DNA of 43,749 nucleotides from an uncultured Lactobacillus sp. Its GTDB lineage: Bacteria; Bacillota; Bacilli; Lactobacillales; Lactobacillaceae. The notes below the pieces were generated by a model. That model searched no databases and had not been told where the DNA came from. It saw nothing but the letters and a program-made list of their open reading frames with translations. Location: assembly GCA_930989465.1 (NCBI GenBank), contig CAKNLX010000006.1, forward strand, positions 1 to 43,749. Reading direction: 5' to 3'. Positions 10,749 through 19,096 of the stretch are shown here, one piece after another. The translations under genes were made by a program, and so were the position numbers. Numbering within the stretch: the stretch's first letter is position 1; each line of letters opens with the position of its first letter.

Positions 10749-11309
10749 ATGAATTTACCTAATAAACTTACTGTTTTTAGAATCTTTTTGATTCCAGTAT
10801 TTATGTTAATCATCATTTTTGGTGGGAATGCTAGTGTTCAAGCAGCAGGCTCAACTGTTGTTTGGAGTCGTGTTATTGCTGCTATCGTTTTTGCTGTTGC
10901 TTCGGCTACTGATTGGTTTGACGGTCACATTGCGCGTTCACGTAATATGGTAACCAATTTTGGTAAGTTTGCTGATCCATTAGCTGATAAGATGTTAACT
11001 ATGACTGCTTTCATTTTCTTAGTTGAATTGAAACTTGCTCCAGCATGGGTAGTAGCTATCATCGTTTGTCGTGAATTGGCTGTTACTGGTTTGCGTTTGA
11101 TCTTAGCAGAAAATGAAGGACAAGTTTTAGCAGCAAAGATGCCTGGTAAAATTAAGACTACTTGCCAAATGTTATCAATCATTTTCTTATTGATTGGTGA
11201 CTTCTTCCACATTGGTACTATCTTACTTTACCTTGCGTTGATCTTTACTATTTACTCAGGTTACGATTACTTCCACCAATCATGGGGCGTATTCAAGGGC
11301 TCAATGTAA
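10749..11309 (+). CDS. pgsA: CDP-diacylglycerol--glycerol-3-phosphate 3-phosphatidyltransferase
   Basis: CDP-alcohol phosphatidyltransferase motif ATDWFDGHIARSRNMVTNFGKFADPLADK. Confidence 0.96.
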   Translation: MNLPNKLTVFRIFLIPVFMLIIIFGGNASVQAAGSTVVWSRVIAAIVFAVASATDWFDGHIARSRNMVTNFGKFADPLADKMLTMTAFIFLVELKLAPAWVVAIIVCRELAVTGLRLILAENEGQVLAAKMPGKIKTTCQMLSIIFLLIGDFFHIGTILLYLALIFTIYSGYDYFHQSWGVFKGSM

Positions 11310-11333
11310 AATAGTATTAAGTCAAGAATGATT

Positions 11334-11357
11334 AAAAGAAGCATTTGCTTCTTTTTT
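11334..11357 (+). terminator. Rho-independent terminator after pgsA
   Basis: AAAAGAAGC-ATTT-GCTTCTTTT + T tract. Confidence 0.8.
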
Positions 11358-11369
11358 ATTTTGTAAAAA

Positions 11370-11402
11370 AATAATGGCGATTTTTTGCGTAATAAATAAT
11401 AG
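11370..11402 (+). promoter_or_regulatory. putative competence sigma-factor promoter (com-box-like) upstream of recA
   Basis: AATAATGGCGATTTTTTGCGTAATAAATAATAG, 28/33 identical and co-linear with the element upstream of comFA (16312-16344). Confidence 0.55.
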
Positions 11403-11418
11403 AAGGTAAAAAATCCTT

Positions 11419-11432
11419 TGAACGTTCGTTTG
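11419..11432. promoter_or_regulatory. LexA/DinR (SOS)-like box upstream of recA
   Basis: TGAACGTTCGTTTG; reverse complement CAAACGAACGTTCA matches Firmicute consensus CGAACRNRYGTTCG at 12/14. Confidence 0.55.
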
Positions 11433-11440
11433 CATTTCTC

Positions 11441-11470
11441 TTGCAAATTGGACGGCGGTCAAAGTATAAT
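11441..11470 (+). promoter_or_regulatory. housekeeping promoter of recA
   Basis: TTGCAA-N18-TATAAT. Confidence 0.7.
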
Positions 11471-11499
11471 TATTAGGTACGAAAAATAGGAGGACATTA

Positions 11500-12600
11500 A
11501 TGGCCAAAGACGAAAAACAGGCTGCTTTAGATGCAGCGCTTAAAAAAATCGAAAAGAATTTCGGTAAGGGTGCTGTAATGCGGATGGGCGAAAAAGCTGA
11601 TACGCAAATTTCAACAGTGCCAACAGGTTCATTAGCTTTAGATGCTGCTATCGGTGTAGGTGGATATCCTCGTGGTCGTATTATTGAAGTTTATGGCCCA
11701 GAATCATCTGGTAAGACTACTGTAGCCCTTCATGCTGTAGCTGAGGTACAAAAGCGTGGTGGTACTGCAGCTTATATTGATGCAGAGAATGCGATGGACC
11801 CTGCTTATGCTGAAGCTTTAGGTGTAGATATTGATTCATTAATTTTGTCACAACCTAATACTGGTGAAGAAGGTTTGCAAATCGCTGATACTTTGATTTC
11901 CAGTGGGGCAATTGACATTGTAGTAGTCGACTCTGTTGCTGCCTTAGTACCACGAGCAGAAATTGAAGGCGAGATGGGGGATGCCCATGTTGGTTTACAA
12001 GCGAGATTAATGAGTCAAGCTTTGCGTAAGCTATCAGGTAATATTTCTAAAACCAAAACTATTGCCATCTTTATTAACCAGATTCGTGAAAAAGTTGGGG
12101 TAATGTTTGGTAATCCTGAAACTACCCCAGGTGGTCGTGCTCTTAAGTTTTACTCAACTATTAGATTGGAAGTAAGAAGAGCTGAACAGATTAAGCAATC
12201 AGGAGATGTTCTTGGTAACAGAGTTAAAATTAAAGTTGTTAAGAACAAGGTTGCTCCACCATTTAAGGTGGCAGAAGTAGACATTATGTACGGTAAGGGA
12301 ATTTCACAAAGTGGTGAATTACTGGACATGGCTGCTGATAAGGACATTATCGATAAAGCAGGTTCTTGGTACTCTTACAAGAGTGATCGAATTGGTCAGG
12401 GACGTGAGAATGCTAAGAAGTATCTAGAAGAGCATCCAGATATTTATCAAGATATCCAAAAGCAAGTGCGTCAAGCTTACGGGATTGATGAAAAGTCAAT
12501 TGCTGATCGTGAAGATCCAGAAAAGATCAAGGAGAAGCGCGAAGAAGCCAAGACAGAAAAAGAAGCTGCTACAGATAAAAAGTCTGATCAAGCTAAATAA
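11500..12600 (+). CDS. recA: recombinase RecA
   Basis: [19 protein letters not shown] Walker A and full-length RecA sequence. Confidence 0.99.
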   Translation: MAKDEKQAALDAALKKIEKNFGKGAVMRMGEKADTQISTVPTGSLALDAAIGVGGYPRGRIIEVYGPESSGKTTVALHAVAEVQKRGGTAAYIDAENAMDPAYAEALGVDIDSLILSQPNTGEEGLQIADTLISSGAIDIVVVDSVAALVPRAEIEGEMGDAHVGLQARLMSQALRKLSGNISKTKTIAIFINQIREKVGVMFGNPETTPGGRALKFYSTIRLEVRRAEQIKQSGDVLGNRVKIKVVKNKVAPPFKVAEVDIMYGKGISQSGELLDMAADKDIIDKAGSWYSYKSDRIGQGRENAKKYLEEHPDIYQDIQKQVRQAYGIDEKSIADREDPEKIKEKREEAKTEKEAATDKKSDQAK

Positions 12601-12607
12601 TTATGTC

Positions 12608-12639
12608 AAAAACCCTGGATTTATTTTCCAAGGTTTTTT
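12608..12639 (+). terminator. Rho-independent terminator after recA
   Basis: AAAAACCCTGGA-TTTATTT-TCCAAGGTTTTTT (one mismatch). Confidence 0.75.
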
Positions 12640-12646
12640 GATTTAA

Positions 12647-12675
12647 TTGACATGAACAGATAGGTTCTTTATCAT
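12647..12675 (+). promoter_or_regulatory. promoter of rny
   Basis: TTGACA-N17-TATCAT, about 40 bp before the ATG. Confidence 0.65.
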
Positions 12676-12715
12676 AAAAGTTGTGTGAATAATTCTAAAA
12701 AAGGCGATAGTAATC

Positions 12716-14353
12716 ATGAATAATATGTTAACAATTATGATTCCCGTCGCAACTGCCATTGTTTCACTCTTGGTGGGTTCAGTGGTTGGTTATGCAATTC
12801 GCAAGCATTCTTGGGAACAAAAAGCTCAAAATGCCCAGAATGATGCTGACCACATTTTAGCTGATGCTAAGGCACAGGTTGCTGCAGCACAAGCTGAAGT
12901 TAATGCACAAAAGCAAGCAGCAGCGGCTGTTAAGCAAAGTGCAGAAAATACTAAAAAAGAAAAAATTCTTGAAGCTCAAGAACAAATTCGTGATTTTAGG
13001 CAAAAGACCGAGGATGAGTTAAATTCCAAGAAAGATAATTTAGCTCGGGAGAAAAATCGTTTACAACAACGTGAAGATACCTTAGATCATAAGAATTCTT
13101 TATTAGATGAACGTGAAAGTGGACTCACGCAAAAGGAAGACCAATTAAAGCAGCAGTATGCTAGCTTAAAGGCAAAATTAACTGAGGCTGAAGAATTAGT
13201 AGAAACTAGACGGCAAAAGCTTTATGACGTAGCTAAGTTGGATGAGGAAGAAGCCAAGAAGATTGTGCTTAGTCAATTATCTGATGAACTAGTCAAAGAA
13301 CGAGCCGAGATGATCAGAAATAGTAACGAAGAAGTAAAAGCTAAAGCTGATCATTATGCTAATCAGGTCATTGTGGATGCTATTCAAAGTAGCGCGGCAG
13401 ATACAGTTGCCGAAACAACTGTATCTGTTGTTGATCTGCCAAATGAAGAGATGAAGGGACGGATTATTGGTCGTGAAGGACGCAATATCCGTTCATTTGA
13501 AGCTTTGACTGGAATAGATCTAATTATTGATGATACGCCAAAGGTTGTTACCTTGAGTGGTTTTGATCCAATTAGACGTGAAATTGCCAAAAGAGCGATG
13601 GAACGCTTAATCAAGGATGGCCGCATTCACCCAGCTAGAATTGAAGAAATGGTCGATAAGGCCAGAAAAGAAGTTAACGATGACATCTATGAAGCAGGTG
13701 AAAGTGCTTTGATGGAGCTGGGAATTCACCGGATGAATCCTGAATTAGTTAAGACGCTAGGTCGTCTTAAATATCGTACTTCTTATGGACAAAATGTTTT
13801 GTCACATTCAATTGAAGTTGGTAAGCTAGCAGGCACGATGGCTGCAGAATTAGGCTTGGATGAAAAATTAGCAGTTCGCGCGGGGTTATTACACGATATT
13901 GGTAAAGCCATCGATCATGATATTGAAGGTTCCCATGTAGAAATTGGGGTTGAACTAACTCGGAAATATCATGAGCCAGATGTTGTAGTAAATGCGATTG
14001 CTGCACACCACGGCGATGTGCCTAAGTTGTCGTTTATTGCTGAACTTGTTGTTGCAGCAGATACGATTTCTAGTGCTCGTCCTGGTGCAAGAAGCGAGAG
14101 TTTGGAAAATTATATTAGACGTTTGACCGAATTGGAAAAGATTGCTAAGAGCTACCAAGGCGTTAAGCAGGCTTATGCAATTCAAGCGGGACGTGAAGTT
14201 CGTGTGATGGTTGAACCTGACGAAATTTCAGATGATCGGACAGTTATTTTGGCACGTGATATTCGTAATCAGGTTGAAAAAGAACTTGATTATCCAGGTA
14301 ATATTAAGATTACCGTTATCCGTGAAAAAAGAGTTGTGGCGATCGCTAAATAA
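12716..14353 (+). CDS. rny: ribonuclease Y
   Basis: N-terminal TM, coiled coil, KH domain ([21 protein letters not shown]), HD domain ([12 protein letters not shown]). Confidence 0.97.
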   Translation: MNNMLTIMIPVATAIVSLLVGSVVGYAIRKHSWEQKAQNAQNDADHILADAKAQVAAAQAEVNAQKQAAAAVKQSAENTKKEKILEAQEQIRDFRQKTEDELNSKKDNLAREKNRLQQREDTLDHKNSLLDERESGLTQKEDQLKQQYASLKAKLTEAEELVETRRQKLYDVAKLDEEEAKKIVLSQLSDELVKERAEMIRNSNEEVKAKADHYANQVIVDAIQSSAADTVAETTVSVVDLPNEEMKGRIIGREGRNIRSFEALTGIDLIIDDTPKVVTLSGFDPIRREIAKRAMERLIKDGRIHPARIEEMVDKARKEVNDDIYEAGESALMELGIHRMNPELVKTLGRLKYRTSYGQNVLSHSIEVGKLAGTMAAELGLDEKLAVRAGLLHDIGKAIDHDIEGSHVEIGVELTRKYHEPDVVVNAIAAHHGDVPKLSFIAELVVAADTISSARPGARSESLENYIRRLTELEKIAKSYQGVKQAYAIQAGREVRVMVEPDEISDDRTVILARDIRNQVEKELDYPGNIKITVIREKRVVAIAK

Positions 14354-14356
14354 ATT

Positions 14357-14391
14357 AAAAAGTTTGGAAGATAATTTTTCCAAACTTTTTT
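14357..14391 (+). terminator. Rho-independent terminator after rny
   Basis: AAAAAGTTTGGAA-GATAATTT-TTCCAAACTTTTTTT. Confidence 0.85.
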
Positions 14392-14457
14392 TGCTATTTG
14401 TGCAAAATACTGACTACTTGTATAATTAGAACAAGTAAATAAGGAAAGTAGCCAAAT

Positions 14458-15615
14458 ATGTTTAAAATTATTGTTGAATTATTCTTATTAGTAATTATTT
14501 CAGCGGCAATTACACCGTTTATTCGACGGCTTGCCTTTGTCTTAGGAGCTGTTGATAATCCTAATGCCCGGCGAGTTAATAAGAAACCAATGCCAACGAT
14601 TGGTGGACTGGGGATTTTTGTTACTTTTAATATCGGTACTTTTGTTCTGTTGCGTGAGCAATTTCCGACTCATGAAATTTTTTCGATTTTACTCGCTTCA
14701 AGCGTAATTGTTTTGACGGGATTGATCGACGATATTTTGGAGTTAAAACCTAGACAAAAAATGTTTGGGATTTTTATCGCTTCATTGATTATCTACTTTT
14801 TAGCTGGAATCAGAATGAATGTGTTAAAGGTGCCATTCATCGCACATGAAGTAAATCTAGGTTGGTGGAGTTTCCCAATTACTATTTTTTGGATCTTAGC
14901 TTTAACTAATGCAGTTAACTTGATTGATGGACTTGATGGTCTAGCTGATGGGGTTTCAATGATCTCTCTGACTACCATGGGGATCGTAGGTTATTTCTTC
15001 TTGCACACTCATCAGCTATATGTCCCAATTGCTTGTTTTATGTTAGCTGCCTGTTTATTGGGCTTTTTACCATATAATTTCCATCCAGCAAAAATTTTCT
15101 TGGGTGATACGGGTGCACTTTATATTGGTTTTATGATCGCCGTTTTATCTCTGAAGGGGTTAAAGAATGTAACTTTTATTTCATTGTTGGTCCCAATTAT
15201 CATTTTGGGAGTGCCTATTACTGACACCGTTTATGCAATGATTCGGAGAAAGCTAAACAAAAAGCCAATTTCAGAAGCAGACAAGCATCATTTACATCAC
15301 CAGCTGATGCGAATGGGGTTAACGCACCGACAGACGGTATTGACTATTTATGCATTATCATTGGTTTTCTCATTTATTTCTTTATTATTCCTGCTTTCGC
15401 CAACTTGGGGCACTTGGCTTCTGATCTTAGGCTTGCTGATTGCCTTAGAGTATTTTGTGGAATCAATTGGTTTATTGGGTGAAAAATACCATCCTTTGAT
15501 GCATGTAATTCAGAAAATTATTAATCAAAAGAGTAAGACTGATCCAACAATTGAAGTTTGGCACTTGGGAGACGAAAAACCAGATCAATTGAAGAGTAAA
15601 AAAAATAATAAGTAG
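14458..15615 (+). CDS. tagO: MraY/WecA-family undecaprenyl-phosphate GlcNAc-1-phosphate transferase (TagO-like)
   Basis: GLIDDILELKPRQK, NLIDGLDGLADG, FLGDTGALYIGF motifs. Confidence 0.9.
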   Translation: MFKIIVELFLLVIISAAITPFIRRLAFVLGAVDNPNARRVNKKPMPTIGGLGIFVTFNIGTFVLLREQFPTHEIFSILLASSVIVLTGLIDDILELKPRQKMFGIFIASLIIYFLAGIRMNVLKVPFIAHEVNLGWWSFPITIFWILALTNAVNLIDGLDGLADGVSMISLTTMGIVGYFFLHTHQLYVPIACFMLAACLLGFLPYNFHPAKIFLGDTGALYIGFMIAVLSLKGLKNVTFISLLVPIIILGVPITDTVYAMIRRKLNKKPISEADKHHLHHQLMRMGLTHRQTVLTIYALSLVFSFISLLFLLSPTWGTWLLILGLLIALEYFVESIGLLGEKYHPLMHVIQKIINQKSKTDPTIEVWHLGDEKPDQLKSKKNNK

Positions 15616-15616
15616 C

Positions 15617-15650
15617 AAAAAGCATTTGGAAATATCCAAATGCTCTTTTT
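15617..15650. terminator. bidirectional terminator between convergent tagO and yigZ
   Basis: AAAAAGCATTTGGA-AATA-TCCAAATGCTCTTTTT. Confidence 0.85.
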
Positions 15651-16311
15651 ATTGTTCATGATAATTATTAGCTTCAACAGGAATTTCATTATAGCGTTTT
15701 TCACCATTAGTAAAGGTAACCTGTCCGGCCAATAAATTAGTTAGGTCTTCCTTAGGTTTAGCTTGTTGGTCATCGTTAACAAAAATATGAATTTTAACAT
15801 CTACACCGTATTCGGTATTGGCAATAAAAATTTTTTGCTGTTTTAGGTAATGATCAACTTCATCGAAGCGGTTATAGGGTACGCTAAAAATTAATTCTTG
15901 TTGTAAAACGCGTTTAATGACGCCGACTTTTTCAACAACATTGGTGACACTATTGGAATAGGCACGAATTAAACCGCCTGCTCCTAATTTGATTCCACCA
16001 AAATAACGGGTTACTACGACTGTAACGTTTTTTAAATTCATTAATTGCAAAGCCTTTAATTCAGGAACACCAGCCGTACCTGATGGCTCACCATTATCGC
16101 TTTCTTTGACCTGGTCGTCATTTAAGCCGATCGTGTAGGCAAAGGTATTGTGCGAAGCATCGCGATATTTTTTAGAGATTTTTTGAATAAAATCATTTGC
16201 CGCATCAGTAGTAGTGGTGCGGGCAATATTGGCAATGAATCTGCTCTTTTTGATAATTAATTCACCGGTGCCGTTTTCTTTAATAGTTAAAAAATTTTCC
16301 TTTTCTGACAA
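15649..16311 (-). CDS. yigZ: YigZ family protein (IMPACT family)
   Basis: KKSRFIANIARTTT...DNGEPSGTAGVPELKAL...VVTRYFGGIKLGAGGLIRAYSN; TTG start. Confidence 0.92.
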   Translation of the reverse strand: MSEKENFLTIKENGTGELIIKKSRFIANIARTTTTDAANDFIQKISKKYRDASHNTFAYTIGLNDDQVKESDNGEPSGTAGVPELKALQLMNLKNVTVVVTRYFGGIKLGAGGLIRAYSNSVTNVVEKVGVIKRVLQQELIFSVPYNRFDEVDHYLKQQKIFIANTEYGVDVKIHIFVNDDQQAKPKEDLTNLLAGQVTFTNGEKRYNEIPVEANNYHEQ

Positions 16312-16344
16312 AATAATCGCCTCTTTTTGCGTAATAGATAATAG
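16312..16344 (+). promoter_or_regulatory. putative competence sigma-factor promoter (com-box-like) upstream of comFA
   Basis: AATAATCGCCTCTTTTTGCGTAATAGATAATAG, immediately before the comFA RBS; co-linear with the recA element. Confidence 0.55.
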
Positions 16345-16356
16345 GGAGGTAAAAAT

Positions 16357-17637
16357 ATGGAAGATTTAACTCTATTATCAGGTCGTCAATGGATTGTTAG
16401 TCAAGAGGATTCTAGCACATTTGAGGGATGCCGCAAAATCCCAGTAATTGAAAAAGGTAAATGCAATCGCTGTGGCAGCCAAGTTAATAGTCGACTGCCT
16501 AATGGTAAATATTATTGTCGTGGTTGTATTGGCTTGGGACGTGCAAATGAGGGCGATTGGCTTATTAGAAAAGACAGTAATAATACTTTTTCTCATGTTA
16601 AAAACGGGGGATTAAGCTGGCAAGGTAAACTAACCCCATTGCAGCAGAATATTTCGGATAAATTAGTACAAAATTTTGAACAAAGAAAAAATACATTGGT
16701 TCATGCTGTAACTGGGGCGGGTAAAACTGAGATGTTGTTTCAGTTGATTGCTCGATGTATGAAAAAAGGAAAGCGCGCTTGTATTGCTACACCAAGAATT
16801 GATGTGGTAAATGAGCTGTTTCCAAGATTTTCGACAGCGTTTGCCCAAGTTGAGATCGGTAAGTATCATGGCCGTGAATTTAAGGAAATAGGGCTAGAGC
16901 AGTTGACAATTTGTACTACACACCAATTGATGAAGTTTTATCGTGCCTTTGATTTATTGGTAATTGATGAGGTAGACTCTTTTCCTTATGTAGGTAATCC
17001 GCAACTACATTTTGCGGCCAAAAATGCGGTTAAAACAACTGGGACTCGAATGTATTTAACCGCAACGCCAACGAACGATTTGCTTTTGGAAGCTAAAACA
17101 GGGAAGTTAGAAATTTTGCGCTTAAATCGGCGTTTTCATGGTGGATTATTGCCTGTACCAAGAGAAAGGCTTTTTATCAGGCCGTTTTTGCGGAAGGGAC
17201 AAATTCATCCTAAATTAATGCAGGAGATTAAAAAAGTCATTCAAAGTGGTCATCCTTTGCTTTTGTTTGTACCACGGATTGAAGAAATTCCGCTTTATCA
17301 AGAAGCTTTGCGGAAAAAGTTGCAAAACAAAATTAAACTGGCCGGTGTTCATGCACAAGATCCGCAACGATTAGAAAAAGTACAGGCTTTTCGTGATCGT
17401 AAATATGACTTATTGTTGACAACCACAATTTTAGAGCGTGGTGTAACTTTTAAAAATGTTTGGGTAATTATTATTGCAGCAGATGATGCAATTTATACTG
17501 CTGCTAGTTTGGTGCAAATTGCAGGTCGAGTTGGTCGGGCTCACGATGACCAAACGGGCTTAGTTTTGTATTGTTATCATCGTTATACCAAGAATATTCG
17601 ACAGAGTATTAAGCAGATCAAGGGGATGAATAGATGA
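16357..17637 (+). CDS. comFA: late competence DNA helicase ComFA (DEAD-box)
   Basis: N-terminal CxxC zinc motif, AVTGAGKTEM Walker A, VIDEVDSFP DEVD box, helicase C motifs. Confidence 0.95.
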   Translation: MEDLTLLSGRQWIVSQEDSSTFEGCRKIPVIEKGKCNRCGSQVNSRLPNGKYYCRGCIGLGRANEGDWLIRKDSNNTFSHVKNGGLSWQGKLTPLQQNISDKLVQNFEQRKNTLVHAVTGAGKTEMLFQLIARCMKKGKRACIATPRIDVVNELFPRFSTAFAQVEIGKYHGREFKEIGLEQLTICTTHQLMKFYRAFDLLVIDEVDSFPYVGNPQLHFAAKNAVKTTGTRMYLTATPTNDLLLEAKTGKLEILRLNRRFHGGLLPVPRERLFIRPFLRKGQIHPKLMQEIKKVIQSGHPLLLFVPRIEEIPLYQEALRKKLQNKIKLAGVHAQDPQRLEKVQAFRDRKYDLLLTTTILERGVTFKNVWVIIIAADDAIYTAASLVQIAGRVGRAHDDQTGLVLYCYHRYTKNIRQSIKQIKGMNR

Positions 17638-18329
17638 GAACTTGTTTATTATGTGAGCAGGAGTTTACTCCACCAGTACAATTTGCACAGCTCTTTTCTT
17701 TTAAACCAGCGCGAAAAAATAAGATTTGTTTACAGTGTTTAAAACAATTTGAAAAGCTAGCAGACAATCGCTGCTCTGGCTGTGATAAGGAACTAAGTCA
17801 AGGCTTTATGTGTAGCGATTGTCGAAACTGGCAAGCCATTTATGGCAAAAATATTCTGCATAATCATGCTTTATATCGTTATAATTCTGCTTTTCATGAT
17901 TTGATGGTTGCTTATAAGCGGCGTGGAGATTATGTTTTGCGGGAAGTATTGCAAGATTTGTGTTATGACTATTTGTGTAAAACTAACTATGACTTTTATG
18001 TGCCCGTGCCCACTTCACCTGAACATCAATCAAGACGACAGTTTGATACAATTTTTGCTATTTATGCTGATATTTTGCCGCTGACACCGCTTCTGATTAA
18101 ACAATCGGGTAGTCATGCCCAAGGTGAGAAAAACAAAGAGGAGCGGCTTAAAACGCCTCAAAGCTTTTTGATTGATAAAAATATTAAAATCAAGGAAAAT
18201 ATAGTTTCAGGAAAAGTATTAATTTTGGATGATATTTACACGACCGGGCGCACGCTATATCACGCGCGAGACTGTTTACAGCAGGGTTTTCCCGAAATGA
18301 AAATTGAAAGCTTTTCAATTTGTCATTAG
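17634..18329 (+). CDS. comFC: ComF family protein (phosphoribosyltransferase-like, ComFC)
   Basis: N-terminal zinc cysteines, PRPP-type motif VLILDDIYTTGRTL; overlaps comFA stop. Confidence 0.94.
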   Translation: MRTCLLCEQEFTPPVQFAQLFSFKPARKNKICLQCLKQFEKLADNRCSGCDKELSQGFMCSDCRNWQAIYGKNILHNHALYRYNSAFHDLMVAYKRRGDYVLREVLQDLCYDYLCKTNYDFYVPVPTSPEHQSRRQFDTIFAIYADILPLTPLLIKQSGSHAQGEKNKEERLKTPQSFLIDKNIKIKENIVSGKVLILDDIYTTGRTLYHARDCLQQGFPEMKIESFSICH

Positions 18330-18355
18330 ATTTGTTATGAAACGCTTACATTTTT

Positions 18356-18364
18356 TGGTATAAT
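18356..18364 (+). promoter_or_regulatory. extended -10 promoter element (TGGTATAAT) of hpf
   Basis: TGGTATAAT about 45 bp upstream of hpf ATG. Confidence 0.6.
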
Positions 18365-18409
18365 AAATTTGTAAAGAAAAACCGCATAGCGGTGAAAGGA
18401 GAATCTTAT

Positions 18410-18955
18410 ATGTTAAAGTACAATGTTCGTGGAGAAAATATTGAAGTAACTGATGCTTTGAGAAGTTATGTAGAAAAGCGGTTAAACAAGTTAGAGAAGT
18501 ACTTCGAATTGAATCAAGATGTGATTGCACACGTAAACTTGAGAGTATACCGTGACCGCTCTGCTAAAGTTGAAGTTACTATTCCTTTACCATACTTAGT
18601 TTTGAGAGCCGAAGAAACCACGGATGACATGTATCGTAGCATTGACTTCGTTTCTGAAAAACTCGAACGTCAAATTAGAAAGTACAAGACTCGTGTAAAT
18701 AGAAAGAGTCGTGAAAAGGGATTACAAGATTTCTTTGTAGAACAACCTGAAGAAGAAGAAAAGAAGCCTAGCGAATTTGATATTGTTCGTAACAAGCGTG
18801 TAAGCTTAAAGCCAATGGATCCAGAAGAAGCTATTTTACAAATGGACATGTTGGAACATGACTTCTTCGTATTTGAAGATGCAGAAACTAACGGCACTAG
18901 CGTTGTTTACCGTAGAAACGATGGTCGTTACGGCTTAATTGAAACTAACGAATAA
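18410..18955 (+). CDS. hpf: long-form ribosome hibernation promoting factor
   Basis: N-terminal S30AE domain (LKYNVRGENIEVTDALRSYVEKRLNKLEKYF) and C-terminal long-HPF domain; ATG 18410 with GGAG RBS. Confidence 0.95.
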   Translation: MLKYNVRGENIEVTDALRSYVEKRLNKLEKYFELNQDVIAHVNLRVYRDRSAKVEVTIPLPYLVLRAEETTDDMYRSIDFVSEKLERQIRKYKTRVNRKSREKGLQDFFVEQPEEEEKKPSEFDIVRNKRVSLKPMDPEEAILQMDMLEHDFFVFEDAETNGTSVVYRRNDGRYGLIETNE

Positions 18956-18979
18956 TTGAGTTAAAATACTCGTTAATTA

Positions 18980-19014
18980 AAAACCTCGCGTTTGTTTGAG
19001 CGTGGGGTTTTTTG
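18980..19014 (+). terminator. Rho-independent terminator after hpf
   Basis: AAAACCTCGCG-loop-CGTGGGGTTTT (G-U pairs) + T tract. Confidence 0.8.
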
Positions 19015-19096
19015 TTTAGAATATTTTTATTTTGCTGATAAACATGTTAAAATTATTCTGTATTTTTAGACTTTACGACATATAAGGATCGATTTA

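Noticed and set aside
18338-18350. TGAAACGCTTACA as a cre site upstream of hpf
   Set aside because: 13 nt with wrong spacing between half-sites; only the right half fits.
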